A stretch of DNA of 64,000 nt from Flavobacteriales bacterium (GTDB taxonomy: Bacteria > Bacteroidota > Bacteroidia > JACJYZ01): NCBI GenBank assembly GCA_020635855.1, contig JACJYZ010000002.1, positions 930,001 through 994,000 on the forward strand, in the 5' to 3' direction. This document shows, in pieces, positions 17,914 through 26,231 of the stretch. The notes beneath the pieces are model-generated. The model had not been told where the DNA came from. It was given only the letters and a program-made list of their open reading frames with translations, and ran no database searches. Position 1 is the first letter of the stretch. Every line of letters begins with the position of its first letter. The position numbers were made by a program, and so were the translations under genes.

Positions 17914-17941
17914 TCTAATTTCTAATTCCTCATTTCTAATT
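17914..17941. repeat. Right inverted repeat of four-helix-bundle element
   Basis: 28 bases, complementary to 17372-17399 at 26 of 28 positions. It ends four bases before the permease stop codon at 17946. Confidence 0.8.
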
Positions 17942-17945
17942 AGCA

Positions 17946-19178
17946 TCAGCTAAACCGCAACGCTCTCACCGGACTCACATGCGCCACCAAATACGTCGGC
18001 AGGATCATCACTGCGACAATCACCACAAAGGCCGCGGCATTCATGATGAGCAGATGGGAAAGCTGCAGGTTGATGGGGACCTGCGACAGGTAGTATGACG
18101 ATTGGTCCAGCGGGATGATGCCGAAGTACTGTTGCAACAGGCACAGACCGATGCCGGTCAGGTTGCCCCAGAGCATGCCGCGGCTGATGATGTGCCCTGC
18201 GTTGTATAAAAAGATATTCCTGATCTGCCAGTTGCTGGCACCCATGGATTTGAGGATACCGATCATGGAGGTGCGCTCCAGGATCAGGATGAGGATGGCG
18301 GTTGTCATGTTTAACACCACCACGATCGACATCAGCACCAGGATCACCACCACGTTCATGTCCTGCAGGTTGAGCCAGTCAAACAGTTGCGGGTACAGCT
18401 CCTTGATCGTTTGCGCCAGGTATTGGTAACCCACCATGTCGTTGACGACGGTACCCATCCTGTCAATGTCCTTGTAGTTGTCGATCAGCACTTCGAACCC
18501 CGCCGCCTGGTCAGGAGCCCAGTCGTTCAGTTTGCGGATCTGCTGGATGTCGCAGAACACATACAGGTTGTCGAATTCTTCCAGTCCGGTTTCATAAATG
18601 CCTTTGATCAGAAAATTGCGTGAACGCGAGTGGGTGGGGTCCTCGATGAAGAAGGTATTCACTTTTTCTCCCACATGCAGGCCCAGCTTGGTGGCGAGGC
18701 TCCTGGAGATGAGGATGTCGTTGGAACGGCTGCTGTCCGACAATGTCAACACATCCCCCTCGGTCAGCTTCTTCGAAAAGTACGCCCAGTCGAAATCCGT
18801 TCCCACACCCTTCATCACCACCCCCTGAATCTCGGTGTCGGTTTTGATGATGCCTGCCTTGGATGCATAGGCATGAACCGATTGGATGCCGGGGGTCTTG
18901 CGGAGTTCGGGCAGGAATTTCTGATCGGTGGTAATGGGGGTGGGCTCGTACGACGTGTTGAAGTCGTAGTTGTTGATTTGAATATGAGAACCGAAACTGA
19001 TAACTTTATCGCGGATCTCCTTTTGGAATCCTGTGACGATAGCAATAGCCACGATCATTACCGTAATGCCCAACATCACTGCCAGGGTGGCGATCCGTAC
19101 GATCGGCCTGGAGAGTTCCGCCAAACCCTGGTTGTTGCCTTTCAGCATCCGGCGGGCAATAAAGTATTCAGTGTTCAT
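17946..19178 (-). CDS. FtsX/LolE-family ABC transporter permease
   Basis: 410 residues. A first membrane helix (IATLAVMLGITVMIVAIAIV) is followed by a periplasmic MacB-like domain of about 200 residues and three C-terminal helices beginning near residue 275 (VVVILVLMSIVVVLNMTTAI). This is the LolC/LolE topology for releasing lipoproteins from the inner membrane. The ATG at 19178 starts the conserved MNTEYFIARRML segment. No ATPase gene is adjacent. The start codon overlaps the proposed start of the divergent NamZ-like gene. A TACCTTTA box on the minus strand (19200-19207) would place its promoter inside that neighbour. Confidence 0.9.
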   Translation of the reverse strand: MNTEYFIARRMLKGNNQGLAELSRPIVRIATLAVMLGITVMIVAIAIVTGFQKEIRDKVISFGSHIQINNYDFNTSYEPTPITTDQKFLPELRKTPGIQSVHAYASKAGIIKTDTEIQGVVMKGVGTDFDWAYFSKKLTEGDVLTLSDSSRSNDILISRSLATKLGLHVGEKVNTFFIEDPTHSRSRNFLIKGIYETGLEEFDNLYVFCDIQQIRKLNDWAPDQAAGFEVLIDNYKDIDRMGTVVNDMVGYQYLAQTIKELYPQLFDWLNLQDMNVVVILVLMSIVVVLNMTTAILILILERTSMIGILKSMGASNWQIRNIFLYNAGHIISRGMLWGNLTGIGLCLLQQYFGIIPLDQSSYYLSQVPINLQLSHLLIMNAAAFVVIVAVMILPTYLVAHVSPVRALRFS

Positions 19179-20427
19179 GCCCAGTTCAAATTCTCGTTCT
19201 AAAGGTAAACATTTGTGCCTGATGGCCGCGGTTCTGCTGTTGAGCCTCACGCAAACGGCCTGTGGTCAGGCAGCGTTCGAAGCCAAACCGCTCGGACAGG
19301 AAGAAACCGCCCCGGTGCCGGTGCGCACGGGTGCCGATCGGACCGAACAGTGGTTGCCGCTGCTGAAGGGGAAGAAGGTCGGACTGATAGCCAATCCCAC
19401 ATCCCGCATAGGGCAAACCCATCTGGTAGACACCATGCTCTCGCTCGGTGTGCAGGTATCGAAAGTGTTTGCTCCCGAACACGGCTTTCGTGGCGACCAT
19501 GGTGCAGGGGAGAAGGTGAGCGATGAAAAGGATGAACGTACCGGCCTGCCCGTTGTGTCACTATACGGCAGCCACAAGAAACCGCTGCCCGCCGATCTCA
19601 AGGGGTTGGATGTGGTGGTGTTCGATATCCAGGACGTTGGCGCCCGATTCTATACCTACATTTCCACCATGCACTATGCCATGGAGGCTTGTGCGGAAAA
19701 CAATGTGGCCTTCGTCGTGCTCGATCGCCCCAACCCCAATGGTTTTTATGTGGATGGTCCTGTGCTGGACGATTCCGTGAAGTCGTTCATTGGGATGCAT
19801 CCCATCCCCATCGTGCACGGCATGACCGTGGGTGAACTGGCCCGGATGATCAATGGCGAAGGCTGGCTGGAAGGCGGACGTGCATGCAACCTGCAGGTGG
19901 TGACCTGTGAACATTGGGATCACAGCATGTTCTATGAACTTCCGATGAAACCTTCTCCGAACCTGCCCGACATGGCCAGCATCTACCTGTACCCGTCCCT
20001 GTGCCTGTTCGAAGGTACGGTGATGAGCGTGGGCAGAGGCACAGACAAACCGTTCCAGGTGTTCGGCCATCCTGATTTCAAGGCAGGCAAGATCACTTTC
20101 ACCCCCCAATCAATACCTGGCGCAGCTCCCGATCCGAAATTCAAGGGTGAATTGTGCAAGGGGATGGACGTGACTGAATTCGGTGATATCTACATCAAGA
20201 ATGCAGGCAGATTATACCTTTTCTGGTTGTTGGAAGCTTACCGGGATATGAATATGGGCAAGGATTTCTTCCGGAGTTCCTTTGACAAGCTGGCTGGCAA
20301 TCATGCCCTACGTCGGCAAATCATGGCGCAGGTGCAGGAGGAAGACATTCGCAAAAGCTGGGAGCCGGCACTGTCTGACTTCAAACAACTCCGCCGCAAG
20401 TACCTGTTATATCCCGACTTTGAATAA
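19177..20427 (+). CDS. DUF1343 / NamZ-like exo-beta-N-acetylmuramidase
   Basis: 416 residues with the DUF1343 fold: KKVGLIANPTSRIG, KVFAPEHGFRGDHGAGE, VVFDIQDVGARFYTYISTM, VVLDRPNPNGFYVDGPVL and NLPDMASIYLYPSLCLFEG. Characterised members (NamZ) release terminal N-acetylmuramic acid from peptidoglycan chains, so cell-wall recycling or turnover is the likely role. The ATG at 19177 gives a basic n-region (RSKGKHLCLMAAVLLLSLTQTACG), either a signal peptide or a lipoprotein signal with a weak lipobox; the ATG at 19222 is an alternative without basic residues. With the 19177 start, the ATG overlaps the ATG of the divergent permease. Confidence 0.9.
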   Translation: MPSSNSRSKGKHLCLMAAVLLLSLTQTACGQAAFEAKPLGQEETAPVPVRTGADRTEQWLPLLKGKKVGLIANPTSRIGQTHLVDTMLSLGVQVSKVFAPEHGFRGDHGAGEKVSDEKDERTGLPVVSLYGSHKKPLPADLKGLDVVVFDIQDVGARFYTYISTMHYAMEACAENNVAFVVLDRPNPNGFYVDGPVLDDSVKSFIGMHPIPIVHGMTVGELARMINGEGWLEGGRACNLQVVTCEHWDHSMFYELPMKPSPNLPDMASIYLYPSLCLFEGTVMSVGRGTDKPFQVFGHPDFKAGKITFTPQSIPGAAPDPKFKGELCKGMDVTEFGDIYIKNAGRLYLFWLLEAYRDMNMGKDFFRSSFDKLAGNHALRRQIMAQVQEEDIRKSWEPALSDFKQLRRKYLLYPDFE

Positions 20428-20435
20428 AGGCTGAA

Positions 20436-20516
20436 GTTTTGAACCACATAGATATATAGGTCACAATAGAAAAACCACATAGCCTATCTGCGCTATGTGC
20501 CTATGTGGTTCAAAAC
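20436..20516. repeat. Long palindromic intergenic element
   Basis: GTTTTGAACCACATAG (20436-20451) and its exact complement (20501-20516) enclose 49 bases that themselves contain further ACCACATAG and CTATGTG units. It lies after the NamZ-like gene and could form a large hairpin. It may act as a transcription terminator for that gene, but there is no T-run directly after it on the plus strand. Confidence 0.75.
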
Positions 20517-20541
20517 AACATCTCCTCCAAATAGGACCAAC

Positions 20542-20571
20542 AAAAATCCCCTGCCGTTGTCGACAGGGGAT
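20542..20571 (-). terminator. Rho-independent terminator of the aminotransferase gene
   Basis: Stem ATCCCCTG / CAGGGGAT with a ten-base loop. On the minus strand the stem is followed by TTTTTG, giving a typical intrinsic terminator 24 bases beyond the aminotransferase stop. Confidence 0.75.
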
Positions 20572-20594
20572 GGATATCATCGGTTAAGCATGGA

Positions 20595-21824
20595 TCAGGA
20601 ATGCGCTTTGGCACTCGCTTCCACCGCTTCCGTGCGACCCGGGTATACTTTCAATGCGGCTTCCAGGGCAGCCATGGCGTTCTTCAACGATTCCAGGTTC
20701 AGTACATACGCGATGCGCACTTCCTGCTTGCCAAGACCCGGGGTGGAATAAAATCCGGTGGCCGGGGCAAGCATAACCGTTTGGTTGTTGTGCTCGAAGC
20801 TTTCCAGCAACCATTGGCAGAACTTGTCGGCATCGTCGATCGGCAAACGGGCGATTACATAAAAGGCACCGTTGGGGAGGGGACATGTAACGCCATCCAT
20901 CTTGCGCAGCGCATTCACCACGGTATCGCGGCGCTTCACATATTCATCCTTTACTTCCTTGAAATAAGATTCTGGGGTGTCTACGGCGGCTTCGGCACCT
21001 ACCTGGCCCAGGGTGGGCGGACTCAAACGTGCCTGCGCGAACTTCATGGCCGCGTCAAATACTTCCTTGTTGCGGGTAACGATGCAACCTACGCGGGCGC
21101 CACACATGCTGTAGCGTTTGGATACGGAATCCACCATCACCACATTCTTTTCCAAACCTTCGAGGTTCAGGGTGGAATGGTGAACGGCATCTCCGTAGCA
21201 AAACTCGCGGTATACCTCGTCGGCGATCAGGAACAGGTCGTGCTTCAGCACCAGCTGGCGCAGCGCTTCCAGTTCTTCCTGGGTGTAGAGATATCCGGTC
21301 GGGTTGCCGGGGTTGCAGATCAGGATGCCCTTGGTCTTCGGGGTGATCAGCTTTTCAAATTCACTCACCGGGGGCAGGGCGAAACCTGTTTCGATATAAG
21401 AGGTAACAGGCTTTACCACCACGCCGGCGGCCAGGGCAAAGCTGTTGTAGTTGGCGTAGAAAGGTTCGGGGATGATCACCTCATCGCCCGGGTTCATGCA
21501 GGTGATGAAGGTGGCCAGCAACGCTTCCGAACCACCGGCAGTTACGATCAGCTGATCGAGTGTCAGCTCGATGCCCACCTTTGTGTAATACTCAAGCAGT
21601 TTCTTCCTGTAGCTTTCGATACCGGCGGAGTGACTGTATTCAATCACATTCAGGTCAAAGTTCCGGATCGCGTCCAGTACATTGGCAGGTGTTTCGATGT
21701 CAGGCTGACCGATGTTCAGGTGATACACGGTACGACCCTTCTTCTTGGCGCCTTCCGCAAAGGGTACCAGTTTACGGATGGGGGAGGCTGGCATCTGCTG
21801 CCCTTTCTGAGAAATCTTAGGCAT
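20595..21824 (-). CDS. Class I PLP-dependent aminotransferase
   Basis: 409 residues of the aspartate-aminotransferase family (fold type I). NIGQPDIETP near the N-terminus, TAGGSEALLATF, CNPGNPTGYLYTQEEL, DEVYREFCYG and SVSKRYSMCGARVGC are visible; the lysine in SVSKRYS binds PLP. It transfers amino groups between an amino acid and 2-oxoglutarate or a related keto acid; which amino acid is not decided by sequence. The ATG at 21824 is used, as the frame further upstream only offers a TTG. A TACCTTTG -7 box lies at 21870-21877 about 46 bases upstream. Confidence 0.93.
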   Translation of the reverse strand: MPKISQKGQQMPASPIRKLVPFAEGAKKKGRTVYHLNIGQPDIETPANVLDAIRNFDLNVIEYSHSAGIESYRKKLLEYYTKVGIELTLDQLIVTAGGSEALLATFITCMNPGDEVIIPEPFYANYNSFALAAGVVVKPVTSYIETGFALPPVSEFEKLITPKTKGILICNPGNPTGYLYTQEELEALRQLVLKHDLFLIADEVYREFCYGDAVHHSTLNLEGLEKNVVMVDSVSKRYSMCGARVGCIVTRNKEVFDAAMKFAQARLSPPTLGQVGAEAAVDTPESYFKEVKDEYVKRRDTVVNALRKMDGVTCPLPNGAFYVIARLPIDDADKFCQWLLESFEHNNQTVMLAPATGFYSTPGLGKQEVRIAYVLNLESLKNAMAALEAALKVYPGRTEAVEASAKAHS

Positions 21825-21869
21825 AACGTCGGTTATCGTTAAAGTAAAATCTTGAAAATAGTTAGCCTG

Positions 21870-21877
21870 CAAAGGTA
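21870..21877 (-). promoter_or_regulatory. -7 promoter box for the aminotransferase gene
   Basis: Minus-strand TACCTTTG, a full match to TAnnTTTG. No clear -33 TTTG is seen. The leader would be about 40 bases. Confidence 0.4.
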
Positions 21878-22049
21878 GGAATTAAGTGCGTATGATTTGC
21901 AGTGACGGGTCTCAAGTCGCGAGTCCACCTCATCCGCTAAAGCAACGGCAGGCAGGCAAGTTGAAATTCAGGGTTTCGGAGCGGCCGGCTCCCAAGGTTG
22001 TTACTTCGGTGGAAACAATATGCAGTATTCGTCAGTCAATAAGAGTCCG

Positions 22050-22119
22050 AGGCAATTGACACGACCGAAGGGAGCTCTTTACAGCGCAGCGCATTTACGC
22101 GACTGAAAGGAGCCATTGA
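22050..22119. repeat. Dispersed intergenic repeat, copy B (inverted)
   Basis: The reverse complement contains GCGTAAATGCGCTGCGCTGT and AGCTCCCTTCGGTCGTGTCA, matching 48961-49039 and, more loosely, 8836-8888. Confidence 0.65.
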
Positions 22120-22126
22120 CATCTCC

Positions 22127-22531
22127 TTAATCCCGTAACTTCTCTTTCTCCACCACCCCTTTAAAAGTAAGGATGGTCGGATTGGTCAGGGTGTTTGCGG
22201 TGATTTCAAGTGTACGTTTCTGGAAGCCCCATTTACCGGCAGTATCGAAGGCAACGAAGATGGTATCCGTTGCTCCCGGGGCCACGGGCTGATCGGGCCA
22301 GTCGGCCTGTGTGCATCCGCACTCGACCTTGATGTCGGCAATCACCAGGGGGGCATTGCCCGTGTTCTGAAACGTGTAGAAGAAGGAGAGGATGCTATCC
22401 GCCTGCACCTTTCCGAACTTGTACACGTCCGATTCGAACCGGAATGCGGGAGTAGGTATTGGGTTCTGACCAAAAGAAAACCCCGCAAAAAGCAGGGTTT
22501 TCAAAAGGATCAGATAGGTGATCTTTTTCAT
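22127..22531 (-). CDS. DUF1573 domain-containing secreted protein
   Basis: 134 residues: signal peptide (LILLKTLLFAGFSFGQ) then one DUF1573 Ig-like domain. The hallmark is FRFESDVYKFGKV, FYTFQNTGNAPLVI, VECGCTQADWP. Such domains resemble ASH/MSP beta-sandwiches and sit in the periplasm or outside; the function is unknown. The ATG overlaps the stop of the upstream DUF1573 gene by one base (TAATG), so the two paralogues are co-translated. A terminator-like hairpin at 22476-22502 lies inside the signal-peptide codons. Confidence 0.92.
   Translation of the reverse strand: MKKITYLILLKTLLFAGFSFGQNPIPTPAFRFESDVYKFGKVQADSILSFFYTFQNTGNAPLVIADIKVECGCTQADWPDQPVAPGATDTIFVAFDTAGKWGFQKRTLEITANTLTNPTILTFKGVVEKEKLRD
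22476..22502 (-). promoter_or_regulatory. Hairpin inside the second DUF1573 signal-peptide codons
   Basis: GAAAACCCCGC and GCAGGGTTTTC pair at 10 of 11 positions around AAAAA. On the minus strand it follows the second start codon by about 30 bases. It could attenuate expression of the second paralogue; it is also simply coding sequence. Confidence 0.4.
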
Positions 22532-23016
22532 TAGTTGTGATCAGGTGTGGCAACCGGTGTGTGGCTGTTGTCCTGTACCGGGGTCATTCCGGGCTCTTCC
22601 GGTTTTGCTTTCACCGTACCTTTGATCTTCAGGATCTTGGTGGCGGTTTTGGCATTGGAAGTTACCGTAACGGTTTTGGTGAAGGGACCTACACGGTTGG
22701 TGGCGTATTTCACATGGATCTCACCGGTTTCACCTGGCTTGATGGCCTCGGTAGGGTGAGAAGGCACGGTGCATCCGCAAGAACCATTCGTGCTCAGAAT
22801 CACCAACGGCTCTTTACCTGTGTTCTTGAATTTGAAGACACGTTCACCATTGGCTTCATAGTCAATGGTGCCATAGTCGATCACGTCCGATTCGAACTGG
22901 ATCTCGGGTGCGTTGGGATTGTCCTGAGGCGCCGGAGCAGCAGGTGCCGCGTCCTGTGCAAATGCGAATAAGGTGCCGCAAAGCGCAAGTCCTAAGGTTA
23001 AAACTGATTTTTTCAT
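22531..23016 (-). CDS. DUF1573 domain-containing secreted protein
   Basis: 161 residues. Signal peptide (VLTLGLALCGTLFAFAQ), an Ala/Pro-rich linker, then a DUF1573 domain with IQFESDVIDYGTI, FKFKNTGKEPLVIL, NGSCGCTVPSHP and GPFTKTVTVTSN, and a Pro-rich tail. Paralogue of the gene that follows it in the same transcript. Secreted or periplasmic; function unknown. A TACTTTTG -7 box on the minus strand (23066-23073) lies 50 bases upstream. Confidence 0.92.
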   Translation of the reverse strand: MKKSVLTLGLALCGTLFAFAQDAAPAAPAPQDNPNAPEIQFESDVIDYGTIDYEANGERVFKFKNTGKEPLVILSTNGSCGCTVPSHPTEAIKPGETGEIHVKYATNRVGPFTKTVTVTSNAKTATKILKIKGTVKAKPEEPGMTPVQDNSHTPVATPDHN

Positions 23017-23065
23017 GGTGGTATTTATTAAGGTTTCAATTTAGGTGCAGTAGAAGATGCTACAA

Positions 23066-23073
23066 CAAAAGTA
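23066..23073 (-). promoter_or_regulatory. -7 promoter box for the DUF1573 pair
   Basis: Minus-strand TACTTTTG, full match to TAnnTTTG. A TTG on the minus strand at 23098-23100 lies 24 bases upstream, slightly beyond the usual spacing. Confidence 0.45.
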
Positions 23074-23220
23074 GCCATTTATTCCTGTAAATGTAAACAA
23101 TTCCAATTGTTAACTCCTGATAAAGATGTCTTCACAAATCGTGCCAAGCAGGCGCGTGACATGCTTCGTGTCAGGAGAATCGCCAAAAATCATAACTTCG
23201 CGCTTGCATATTTTGAAGAC

Positions 23221-25863
23221 ATGGAAATCGCGAAAACCTACGACCCCGCTGCCATTGAAGATAAGTGGTACACCGCATGGACGGATGCAAAGCTGTTTCA
23301 TTCCGAACCGGATGACAGGGAACCTTACACAGTTGTTATCCCTCCGCCCAATGTGACAGGTGTACTGCACATGGGGCACATGCTGAACAACACCATCCAG
23401 GATGTACTGGTACGCCGGGCACGTATGCTCGGTAAGAACGCCTGCTGGGTGCCGGGTACCGACCACGCTTCCATCGCCACCGAAGCAAAGGTGGTGGCCA
23501 AACTTCGTGAAGAGGGTATTAAGAAATCCGATCTCACACGCGAAGCCTTCCTTGAACATGCCTGGGCCTGGAAAGAGAAACATGGCGGTATCATCCTGGA
23601 ACAATTGAAGAAACTGGGAGCTTCCTGCGACTGGGACCGTACACGCTTTACCATGGAAGAAGACCTGTCGGATGCCGTGCTGGATGTATTCATCGACCTA
23701 CATAAGAAAGGACATATCTACCGCGGATACCGCATGGTGAACTGGGACCCCAGGGCACTCACCGCCGTTTCCGATGAGGAGGTGTATCACCAGGAAGAAC
23801 AGTCGCGCCTGTTTTATGTGAAGTATGCCGTAGAAGGTGAAGATGCCTTCCTGGAAGTGGCCACCACCCGACCCGAAACCATCCTCGGTGATACGGCTGT
23901 TTGCGTACACCCTGATGATCCCAGGTTCCAATCCTTTATCGGGAAACAGGTGAAGGTGCCACTCACCGGCCGCCTCGTGCCCGTCATCGCAGATACCTAT
24001 GTGGATCCGGAATTCGGTACAGGTGCCCTCAAGATCACACCCGCTCACGATGTGAACGACTATGAGATCGGTCAACGCCACCAACTCCCCATGCTCCAGA
24101 TCATGGAGGCCGACGGCACCCTCAGCAAGGAAGCCGGCAGGTTTGCAGGCATGGAACGCTTTGAAGCACGCGATGCCGTGGCCAAAGCGCTGAAGGAAGA
24201 AGGCCTGATGGTGAAGATCGAAAGCCTCATGAACAAGGTGGGATACTCGGAACGCACGCATGTTGTGATTGAACCGCGCCTGAGCATGCAGTGGTTCTGC
24301 CGGATGAAAGAACTGGCCGCACCTGCCCTCGAACATGTGGTCAACGGCGACATCCGTTTTTACCCGCCCAAGTTCATCAATACCTACAAACATTGGATGG
24401 AGAACGTGAAGGACTGGTGTATTTCGCGCCAGCTCTGGTGGGGGCAACGCATCCCGGCCTGGTATTACGGTCCGGGTGAAGAAGATGTGGTGGTAGCCAA
24501 AACCGCCGAAGAAGCCCTGCCGCTTGCCCGGGAAGCCTCGGGTAACAAAGACCTGACAGCTGCCGACCTGAGGCAGGACGAAGATGTGGTGGATACCTGG
24601 TTCTCTTCATGGCTCTGGCCCATCTCCGTTTTCGATGGTTTCAAAGACCCGAAGAACAAAGACATATCCTATTACTATCCCACCAATGACCTGGTGACCG
24701 CCCCCGAGATCCTCTTTTTCTGGGTGGCACGCATGATCATGGCCGGTTACGAATACCGCGGCGAACTGCCTTTTAAGAATGTGTACCTGACCGGCATCGT
24801 GCGCGACAAGCAAGGCCGGAAAATGTCCAAGTCGCTCGGCAACTCACCCGACCCGCTGGAACTCATTAAGAAGTACGGAGCGGATGGTGTACGTGTGGGC
24901 ATGCTCCTGTGCTCACCCGCCGGGAATGACCTGCCGTTCGATGAAGGACTGTGCGAACAGGGCCGCAACTTCAACAACAAACTGTGGAATGCATTCAGGC
25001 TCATCCGAGGTTTCGAGGTGGACGCGAATGCGCAGCAAAGTCAGGCCGCCCGGGAAGCCATTCAATGGTTCGGGGAAGCATTGAAAGATGCAAAGGCGCA
25101 GCTGGATGATCAGTTTGATAAGTTCCGATTGTCGGATGCGCTGATGACCCTGTATAAGCTTACATGGGACGGCTTCTGCTCATGGTACCTGGAGATGATC
25201 AAGCCGGCCAAAGGTCAGGCGATGGACGTTGAAACCATGGAGATTACCCGCAAATACCTGCGGGATCTGCTGGCGATGCTTCACCCCTTTATGCCGTTTA
25301 TCACCGAGGAATTGTGGCAAAACCTGGAAGATGAGAAGAAGGCAGGATTTATTATGACATCACGTTGGCCTGAAGACGAAGGCCATGTGAACCTGGAGTT
25401 GATCCGTTCATTTGATCATACCCGGGAACTGGTGATGCGCGTCCGGAATTTCCGTAACGAACACGGCATGTCACCCAAAGATCCCTTGACCATAAGCATC
25501 AAGCGTAGCAATGAGTTGTCTGTATCCTGGGTTTTGGAAGGCATGCTAGCCAAGCTGGCCAACCTTGCTGAACTATCATGGGTAGAAGATCAACCGGAAG
25601 GAAGCCAGATGTTGCTGGTGGGCGCAACGGAAATGTACATTCCCCTGCCCGAAGGCGCCGACCTGGAAGGGAACCGCAAGAAGCTTGAGGAAGAACTCAA
25701 CTACGTCAAAGGGTTCCTCGCATCTGTGGAAAAGAAACTGGGCAACGAACGCTTCGTGAGCGGCGCCCCCGCACAGGTGGTGGAAGCCGAACAAAAGAAG
25801 AAAGCGGATGCAGAGGCCAGGATCAAAGTCCTGGAAGCACAGCTGGCGGCACTCACCGCCTGA
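23221..25863 (+). CDS. valS: Valine--tRNA ligase
   Basis: 880 residues, the usual length. It charges tRNA-Val with valine. The ATG at 23221 starts the conserved MEIAKTYDPAAIEDKWY; the frame further upstream is not conserved. The class I signature appears as HMGH (residues 50-53) after PPPNVTGVL, and KMSKS near residues 534-538 (GRKMSKSLGNSPDP). The editing domain includes ATTRPETILGDTA and ITPAHDVNDYEIG. The anticodon-binding domain follows and the last 65 residues form the valS coiled coil. TAACTTCG at 23193-23200 may be the -7 box. Certain. Confidence 0.98.
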   Translation: MEIAKTYDPAAIEDKWYTAWTDAKLFHSEPDDREPYTVVIPPPNVTGVLHMGHMLNNTIQDVLVRRARMLGKNACWVPGTDHASIATEAKVVAKLREEGIKKSDLTREAFLEHAWAWKEKHGGIILEQLKKLGASCDWDRTRFTMEEDLSDAVLDVFIDLHKKGHIYRGYRMVNWDPRALTAVSDEEVYHQEEQSRLFYVKYAVEGEDAFLEVATTRPETILGDTAVCVHPDDPRFQSFIGKQVKVPLTGRLVPVIADTYVDPEFGTGALKITPAHDVNDYEIGQRHQLPMLQIMEADGTLSKEAGRFAGMERFEARDAVAKALKEEGLMVKIESLMNKVGYSERTHVVIEPRLSMQWFCRMKELAAPALEHVVNGDIRFYPPKFINTYKHWMENVKDWCISRQLWWGQRIPAWYYGPGEEDVVVAKTAEEALPLAREASGNKDLTAADLRQDEDVVDTWFSSWLWPISVFDGFKDPKNKDISYYYPTNDLVTAPEILFFWVARMIMAGYEYRGELPFKNVYLTGIVRDKQGRKMSKSLGNSPDPLELIKKYGADGVRVGMLLCSPAGNDLPFDEGLCEQGRNFNNKLWNAFRLIRGFEVDANAQQSQAAREAIQWFGEALKDAKAQLDDQFDKFRLSDALMTLYKLTWDGFCSWYLEMIKPAKGQAMDVETMEITRKYLRDLLAMLHPFMPFITEELWQNLEDEKKAGFIMTSRWPEDEGHVNLELIRSFDHTRELVMRVRNFRNEHGMSPKDPLTISIKRSNELSVSWVLEGMLAKLANLAELSWVEDQPEGSQMLLVGATEMYIPLPEGADLEGNRKKLEEELNYVKGFLASVEKKLGNERFVSGAPAQVVEAEQKKKADAEARIKVLEAQLAALTA

Positions 25864-25876
25864 CCTGAAGCCTTGG

Positions 25877-26116
25877 TTATTTACCCGACTGACTGAAAGA
25901 GATCGCTCCCGCCTGGGGCACTGCAGCAGGTAGCTGTACCAGGTGCTTGGCAGACACCTCCTCGTGGTGAACAGGTGTTACGATCTTTTCATCGGGTGAT
26001 TGCTGCACAGTGGGTTTGATGTACACATCAACCATAAATACTCCCCCCAGGGTAACAGCCATAATGACCGTTGTTACAAGGGTACGTTTGGGTAAGTCTC
26101 TGAATTCGGGCGCCAT
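25877..26116 (-). CDS. Small single-pass membrane protein
   Basis: 79 residues, starting at the ATG at 26116. One membrane helix near the N-terminus (TLVTTVIMAVTLGGVFMVDVYI), then a short Pro/Val/His-rich soluble tail. Convergent with valS, 13 bases apart. A good promoter precedes it (26147-26180), which supports a real gene. No family was recognised. Confidence 0.6.
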   Translation of the reverse strand: MAPEFRDLPKRTLVTTVIMAVTLGGVFMVDVYIKPTVQQSPDEKIVTPVHHEEVSAKHLVQLPAAVPQAGAISFSQSGK

Positions 26117-26146
26117 TGGATGCTCAGTTTTGTCTAAAACCGCACG

Positions 26147-26180
26147 CAAAGGTAAAATTTTCCATGAATTTGTCGACAAA
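26147..26180 (-). promoter_or_regulatory. Promoter of the small membrane protein
   Basis: Minus-strand TTTG (26177-26180) and TACCTTTG (26147-26154) are 22 bases apart, matching the Bacteroidota pattern. Leader of about 27 bases. Confidence 0.55.
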
Positions 26181-26231
26181 CGTGTAAGAAATAACAATAA
26201 CCTAACATTATTGCCCTATAGAAGACCTGCC

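Larger units (their letters stand above)
21825..22126. other. Intergenic region with repeats
   Basis: 302 bases. It holds the aminotransferase -7 box, a 'gtctcaagtcgcgagtc' segment (about 21906-21922) resembling 2230-2250, a GGTTGTTACTTCGG unit near 22000, and the dispersed repeat copy B. No gene is seen. Confidence 0.55.

Noticed and set aside
20601..21842. 413-residue open frame opposite the aminotransferase
   Set aside because: Antisense shadow without motifs.
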